Below are positions 5,938 through 8,767 of a stretch of 8,767 nt of DNA, piece after piece (position 1 is the first letter of the stretch; every line of letters begins with the position of its first letter). The notes under the pieces are model-generated. The model was not told the origin of the DNA. It was given only the letters and a program-made list of their open reading frames with translations, and did not search any database. The translations under genes were made by a program, and so were the position numbers. The DNA comes from JBOGWY01 sp050694015. GTDB taxonomy: Bacteria; Actinomycetota; CADDZG01; WHSQ01. Where the stretch lies: positions 1-8,767 of the forward strand of contig JBOGWY010000319.1 in the NCBI GenBank assembly GCA_050694015.1. Reading direction: 5' to 3'.

Positions 5938-6021
5938 GGCGCCGGCGCCGCTTGCTTTGCCACTCTTGTGAGCGACCGATGACACATCCGGGCCTCGGAA
6001 TGCCTTGTCTGGGTGCGTCGT

Positions 6022-6027
6022 TAGAAT
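6022..6027 (+). promoter_or_regulatory. -10 element of the tRNA-Ile gene
   Basis: TAGAAT fits TANNNT and lies 11 bases before the first base of the tRNA, which suits a short 5' leader removed by RNase P. No good -35 is found at 16-18 bases. Confidence 0.45.
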
Positions 6028-6038
6028 CCGACGGCTGA

Positions 6039-6113
6039 GGGCCCATAGCTCAGCTCGGTTAGAGCGCGCCCCTGATAAGGGCGAGGCCGATGGTTCAAGT
6101 CCATCTGGGCCCA
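6039..6113 (+). tRNA. tRNA-Ile (anticodon GAT)
   Basis: The 75 bases fold fully into a cloverleaf. The acceptor stem is GGGCCCA with TGGGCCC, and the D arm is GCTC/GAGC with a 10-base loop. The anticodon stem is CGCCC/GGGCG around loop CTGATAA (anticodon GAT at 6074-6076), and the T arm is GATGG/CCATC around TTCAAGT. The discriminator base is A6113. The 3' CCA is not encoded (CAA follows). This tRNA is often found in rRNA spacers, but here it stands alone between protein genes. Confidence 0.96.
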
Positions 6114-6118
6114 CAAGA

Positions 6119-6133
6119 CTCACTCTTTGTGAG
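6119..6133 (+). other. Small hairpin between tRNA-Ile and the methyltransferase gene
   Basis: CTCAC and GTGAG pair around a five-base TCTTT loop. It has no following T-tract, so it would be at best a weak terminator; it may be a processing end for the tRNA precursor. Confidence 0.25.
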
Positions 6134-6142
6134 AATTGCGTC

Positions 6143-6964
6143 GTGACCACCCCCGATCGAGATGTCCTCAAGCAAACGTTCGACGGCGTCGCGGAGATGT
6201 ACGACTCGGCGCGGCCGGACTATCCACCTGCTCTCTTCGATGACCTCGCCGACCTCGCCGACCTCGACCCGTCGTCCTCGATCCTCGAGATCGGATGCGG
6301 GACGGGGAAAGCGACGATGCCGTTGGCCGAACGCGGCTTCAACATCCGTTGCCTCGAACCCGGCGCCAACCTGGCGGCGCTGGCGACGAGGAAGCTGGCC
6401 CAGTTCCCACACGTACACGTGACTCCCGAGCCATTCGAGACGTGGGACGCACAAGGCTCCAAGTTCGATCTCATCTTCGCCGCGACCTCGTGGCACTGGA
6501 TCGACCCCGAAACGCGTTATTCGAAAGCCGCGTCCCTGCTGGGCCCCAGGGGTCACCTTGCTTTCTTCAACGCACGCCACGCCTTCCCCCGCGACGTCGA
6601 TCCGTTCTTCCTCGAGCTGCAGGAGGTCTACAACTCCATCGGATACGGGGCCGTAGAGGCCTGGATCCCCGGCTACGACACGTGGCCGCCTCTCCCACCC
6701 GAAGAGATCCCCGACGAAGGCGATGAGATCACCGGCAGCGGGCTCTTCGTCCACGTTCAGGTTCGTAGGTACGTGTGGGAGCTCGTCTACGACGCCGACG
6801 AGTACTTACGGCTCCTCGATACGTTCTCGGGACACATCGCGATGGAACCGAAAACGCGTGCGTTCCTCTATGACGAGATTCGGCAGCGCATCGAGGCCCG
6901 CCCCGAGAAACGGGTGCGTCGCCACTGGCTCGCCGTCCTCCACGTCGCGCGGCGGACGCCATGA
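6143..6964 (+). CDS. Class I SAM-dependent methyltransferase
   Basis: This is a 273-residue soluble enzyme predicted to transfer a methyl group from S-adenosylmethionine to an unknown acceptor. The GTG at 6143 is chosen because the frame further upstream runs through the tRNA gene, and because the family opening (QTFDGVAEMYDSARPDYP) follows about 10 residues later. Motif I EIGCGTG is at residues 49-55. The acidic end of strand 2 is E72 (RCLEPGANL). The motif IV region is FDLIFAATSWHWID at 108-121, and this HW signature is typical of Methyltransf_11/25 relatives. The C-terminal half, with Trp/Tyr-rich VRRYVWELVYDADEYLRLL, probably forms the substrate lid. There is no Shine-Dalgarno. An extended -10-like TGTGAGAAT ends six bases before the GTG, suggesting a leaderless mRNA or readthrough from the tRNA. 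Its last four bases overlap the start of the next gene. Confidence 0.85.
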   Translation: MTTPDRDVLKQTFDGVAEMYDSARPDYPPALFDDLADLADLDPSSSILEIGCGTGKATMPLAERGFNIRCLEPGANLAALATRKLAQFPHVHVTPEPFETWDAQGSKFDLIFAATSWHWIDPETRYSKAASLLGPRGHLAFFNARHAFPRDVDPFFLELQEVYNSIGYGAVEAWIPGYDTWPPLPPEEIPDEGDEITGSGLFVHVQVRRYVWELVYDADEYLRLLDTFSGHIAMEPKTRAFLYDEIRQRIEARPEKRVRRHWLAVLHVARRTP

Positions 6965-7587
6965 CGGTCTCCGACACGTTCGATCTGCTCGACTGGAAGC
7001 GGCGCATCTTCGATCTCTATGCGAGGGTGCGCGCTCATGACGAGCCCCTTCGCGCGTGGGAACTGTGGCGGGCGACGCGCGACGAGATGTTCAAGATGCA
7101 TCCGCAGTCCCCGGTCCCGGAGGCCCGACGCGACACGTTCGCGGGCATCGACCTCTTCGACTATGACGCCGCTTTCCGTGTGATGGGAACGGTGCGCGAT
7201 GCGACCGAGGAGCACTACGCGATCCCGACCAGTGACGACGGAACGATGCGTTTCACGCGCATCGGCATATGCGAGTTCGCATTCGACGGAGAGCCGTCAG
7301 AACTCGAGCTGTACTGGCTCGACGCGTACGGCGGTGGATTGTTCCTCCCGTTCCGCGATGCGTTGAGCGGCAAGGAAACCTACGGAGCCGGTCGCTACCT
7401 CTTGGACACCGTCAAGGGTGCCGATCTGGGCACGAGCGGAGACAAGATAGTGCTCGACTTCAACTTTGCCTACAACCCATCGTGCGCCCACGACCCGCGC
7501 TGGGTGTGCCCGCTCGCGCCGCCGGCGAACCGGCTCCGACAAGCGATCAGGGCCGGCGAGAAGGTTCCCGCCGGCCCCGGTCACTAA
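6961..7587 (+). CDS. DUF1684 family protein
   Basis: This is a 208-residue soluble protein of the DUF1684 family (function not established). Its ATG overlaps the methyltransferase stop in an ATGA junction, so the two are very likely co-transcribed and translationally coupled. An N-terminal helical part (LLDWKRRIFDLYARVRAHDE, then WELWRATRDEMF) precedes a beta-rich domain. Family signatures are GRYLLDTVKGAD (144-155), where the family usually has a Gly-Arg-(Y/F)-L run, and LDFNFAYNPSCAHDPRWVCPLAPPANRL (165-192) with cysteines C175 and C183 and a closing AGE. There is no signal peptide. The conserved Asp/Asn/Cys residues suggest a binding or catalytic site, but no reaction is known to me. The stop is 12 bases from the end of the convergent lipoprotein gene, with no terminator hairpin visible between them. 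Confidence 0.88.
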   Translation: MTVSDTFDLLDWKRRIFDLYARVRAHDEPLRAWELWRATRDEMFKMHPQSPVPEARRDTFAGIDLFDYDAAFRVMGTVRDATEEHYAIPTSDDGTMRFTRIGICEFAFDGEPSELELYWLDAYGGGLFLPFRDALSGKETYGAGRYLLDTVKGADLGTSGDKIVLDFNFAYNPSCAHDPRWVCPLAPPANRLRQAIRAGEKVPAGPGH

Positions 7588-7599
7588 CGAGACGTTTCC

Positions 7600-8532
7600 C
7601 TAGATAAGTCCGACCTCTTCGAGGTACTCCTGCGCGAGGTCGGCAGGGTCCTCGACGTCCACGTTGGCACGCTTGTTGAGCTCAGTGATCGCGTCGGTCT
7701 CGAGAGACTCGCTCACCGAGTTCAGGAGCTCGGCGATCTCGTCGGTGAGGACCTCGCTGCGAACGAGCGGCGTGATGTTGTCGGCCGCTTGCAGGTTCTT
7801 GTCGTCCTCGAGCACCACGAAACCGTTCTCAGCGATCGAACCGTCGGTCGAGAACAGCAGACCGACATCGATCTCACCTCCCGACAGGGCAGTGATCGTC
7901 GCCCCGTACTCGAGTGGCTTGAAGTCGCCGAAGGTGACGCCGTAGGTCTTCTTGAGGCCCGGGATACAGAACGGCCTCTCCGGACATTCGGGCGGCCCAC
8001 CCAGGACCATGTCGCCGGCGACGTCCGCGAGGTCGCTGACCGTGGTCAAGCCGAACTCGTCGGCGGTCTCCTGCGCGACGACGAAGGCGTTCGTGTCGAT
8101 CACGTCGGAATGCGGAAGGGTCTCGAGGCCCATCTCGGCCAGAGGTGCTTCGAGATCTGCGGCAACCTCCTCGGGATCCCCGGTCGGCGTCGAGTTGGGG
8201 TCGACGACGCTGAGCAAGCTCGCGAGGTATTCGGGAGCGATGTCGATCTCACCACTTTCCATCGCCGGGAGCCGCACCTCACGCGATTCGAGCGTGAGCT
8301 CGCGATTGACCGTGTAGCCCGCGTCCTCGAGCACCAGCGCGTACATCTCGCCCACGATCTGCGCCTCGGCGAAACTGTCGGAACCAACCGTGAGCTCGGC
8401 CTTCGGTTCCTCGTCGGCACCGGCATCGGTGCCGCCTTCCGGTTCGTCCCCTCCCGGCCCGCCACACGCACTCATCACGAGGATGAGAGCGAGCAGGGCC
8501 GCCCCGAGGACGCCGTTGCGGAATCTCCGCAT
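7600..8532 (-). CDS. Glycine betaine/osmoprotectant ABC transporter substrate-binding lipoprotein
   Basis: This is a 310-residue extracytoplasmic solute receptor of the OpuAC/ProX-like family (quaternary ammonium binding), expected to deliver betaine, choline or a similar solute to an ABC permease. The ATG at 8532 has GGAGG nine bases upstream; an in-frame ATG at 8574 adds 14 unneeded residues. The leader MRRFRNGVLGAALLALILVMSAC is a lipoprotein signal with the lipobox MSAC and C23 as the lipidated residue, followed by a Gly/Asp/Glu-rich linker (24-44). The binding domain starts at ELTVGSDSFAEAQIVGEMYALVLEDAGY (46-73), typical of this family. GEIDIAPEYLASLL (94-107), FVVAQETADEFGLTTVSDLA (150-169) and GEIDVGLLFSTDGSI (219-233) follow as expected for the two-lobe fold. 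C183 and C189 could form a disulfide. No permease or ATPase gene lies in the window. Confidence 0.93.
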   Translation of the reverse strand: MRRFRNGVLGAALLALILVMSACGGPGGDEPEGGTDAGADEEPKAELTVGSDSFAEAQIVGEMYALVLEDAGYTVNRELTLESREVRLPAMESGEIDIAPEYLASLLSVVDPNSTPTGDPEEVAADLEAPLAEMGLETLPHSDVIDTNAFVVAQETADEFGLTTVSDLADVAGDMVLGGPPECPERPFCIPGLKKTYGVTFGDFKPLEYGATITALSGGEIDVGLLFSTDGSIAENGFVVLEDDKNLQAADNITPLVRSEVLTDEIAELLNSVSESLETDAITELNKRANVDVEDPADLAQEYLEEVGLI

Positions 8533-8732
8533 GGGTCGTCTCCTCCCTGTTTGTGGGGTGTCCGGCCCCAGCATTTTGTGGACGCTTCACCCTAACGACA
8601 CCCGTCGTGAAAGTAGTTCCGTTCGCGAGCTTTCCTGGGGCTAGTGGGCTGACGCGGAAGAATCCGCCGGAAACCCTCGCGATTCTCGGGTCGTTTGGTC
8701 ACGATGGTTGATGTAGCCGACAGGGAGGTGAC
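8533..8732. other. Divergent intergenic region at the right end
   Basis: These 200 bases separate the lipoprotein gene from the plus-strand gene that begins at 8733. Besides the promoter-like elements at 8589-8620 it holds a small hairpin, GCGGA-AGAA-TCCGC (8654-8667). I see no open frame with coding character. Confidence 0.5.
8589..8620 (-). promoter_or_regulatory. Putative promoter/operator of the substrate-binding protein gene
   Basis: On the minus strand TAGGGT (8594-8589) fits a TANNNT -10 and would give about 50 bases of leader. Directly upstream is the perfect inverted repeat ACGAC-ACCC-GTCGT (8595-8608), a possible operator in the -10/-35 spacer. The same stretch also reads as an ECF-type pair, GGAAC (8620-8616) and GTT (8596-8594), 19 bases apart. 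The two readings compete; neither is proven. Confidence 0.35.
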
Positions 8733-8767
8733 ATGCGTCAGCCATCCGTGTTCGTTCGCAGCCTGCG
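8733..8767 (+). CDS. Start of an unidentified gene, cut by the window edge
   Basis: An ATG at 8733 follows AGGGAGGTGA, a nearly ideal Shine-Dalgarno, with GGAGG ending four bases before it. It opens MRQPSVFVRSL and runs off the window. Eleven residues are too few for a family. The opening resembles what I remember from some IS630-type transposase or helix-turn-helix proteins, but that is a guess. The gene is divergent from the betaine-binding lipoprotein. Confidence 0.55.
   Translation, partial: MRQPSVFVRSL

Noticed and set aside
5938..5949. GGCGCCGGCGCC palindrome after the LVIVD stop as a terminator
   Set aside because: The stem would be only about four pairs around a four-base loop and no T-tract follows.
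6039..6113. tRNA-Ile as an attachment site for an integrated element
   Set aside because: No second copy of the tRNA 3' end and no integrase gene is visible in the window.
6005..6142. N-terminal extension of the methyltransferase from an upstream start
   Set aside because: It translates the tRNA-Ile gene itself (AHSSARLERAPDKGEADG), so the start must lie after 6113; GTG at 6143 fits.
4465..6171. A 568-residue open frame on the minus strand
   Set aside because: It runs antisense through the LVIVD gene and through tRNA-Ile. Its Arg/Val/Asp-rich composition and the GPDGLEPSASPLSGARSN segment are antisense tRNA translation, a known annotation artefact.
1..8767. CRISPR array or tandem repeat block
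   Set aside because: No regularly spaced direct repeats of CRISPR length were seen; the only repeats are short inverted or CCAA repeats described above.

Overview
The window is high-GC DNA with compact genes, several Shine-Dalgarno-less starts that look leaderless, GTG starts and many Sec-exported proteins. This fits an actinobacterium (Actinomycetota), possibly one of the uncultured soil or groundwater lineages. That assignment is inferred from style and protein families; no rRNA or marker gene is present to prove it.

Layout. (1) Positions 1-1342, minus strand: a secreted right-handed beta-helix protein, broken by an apparent one-base frameshift near 380 and running off the left edge. (2) 1343-1650: a 308-base divergent intergenic region with a perfect 16-bp palindrome and a second inverted repeat 21 bp away. 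(3) 1651-2097, plus: a small exported cupredoxin-like protein with a CxxHxxM copper motif and a His-rich loop. It converges on (4) 2104-2487, minus: a small exported protein of unknown function. (5) 2578-3513, plus: an ornithine cyclodeaminase/mu-crystallin family NAD(P)-dependent enzyme, probably from a leaderless mRNA, meeting tail to tail (6) 3513-3917, minus: a stand-alone PAS-like protein. (7) 4079-4402, plus: thioredoxin, preceded by a candidate ECF (SigR/SigH-type) promoter and followed by a clear intrinsic terminator. (8) 4546-5937, plus: a large exported LVIVD-repeat beta-propeller-like protein. (9) 6039-6113: tRNA-Ile(GAT). (10) 6143-6964 and 6961-7587, plus: a SAM methyltransferase and a DUF1684 protein with a 4-base overlap. 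(11) 7600-8532, minus: a glycine betaine/osmoprotectant ABC transporter substrate-binding lipoprotein. (12) 8733 onward, plus: the first codons of another gene.

Functionally this is a mixed chromosomal neighbourhood rather than one pathway. About half of the proteins are exported (beta-helix, cupredoxin, small secreted protein, LVIVD protein, betaine-binding lipoprotein). Thioredoxin, with its possible disulfide-stress promoter, is the clearest regulated unit. The only well-supported translational coupling is methyltransferase to DUF1684. I did not find a complete undescribed system. The best leads are the paired palindromes between the beta-helix and cupredoxin genes, the ECF-type promoter before thioredoxin, the His-rich loop of the cupredoxin, and the altered catalytic position in the cyclodeaminase-family enzyme.
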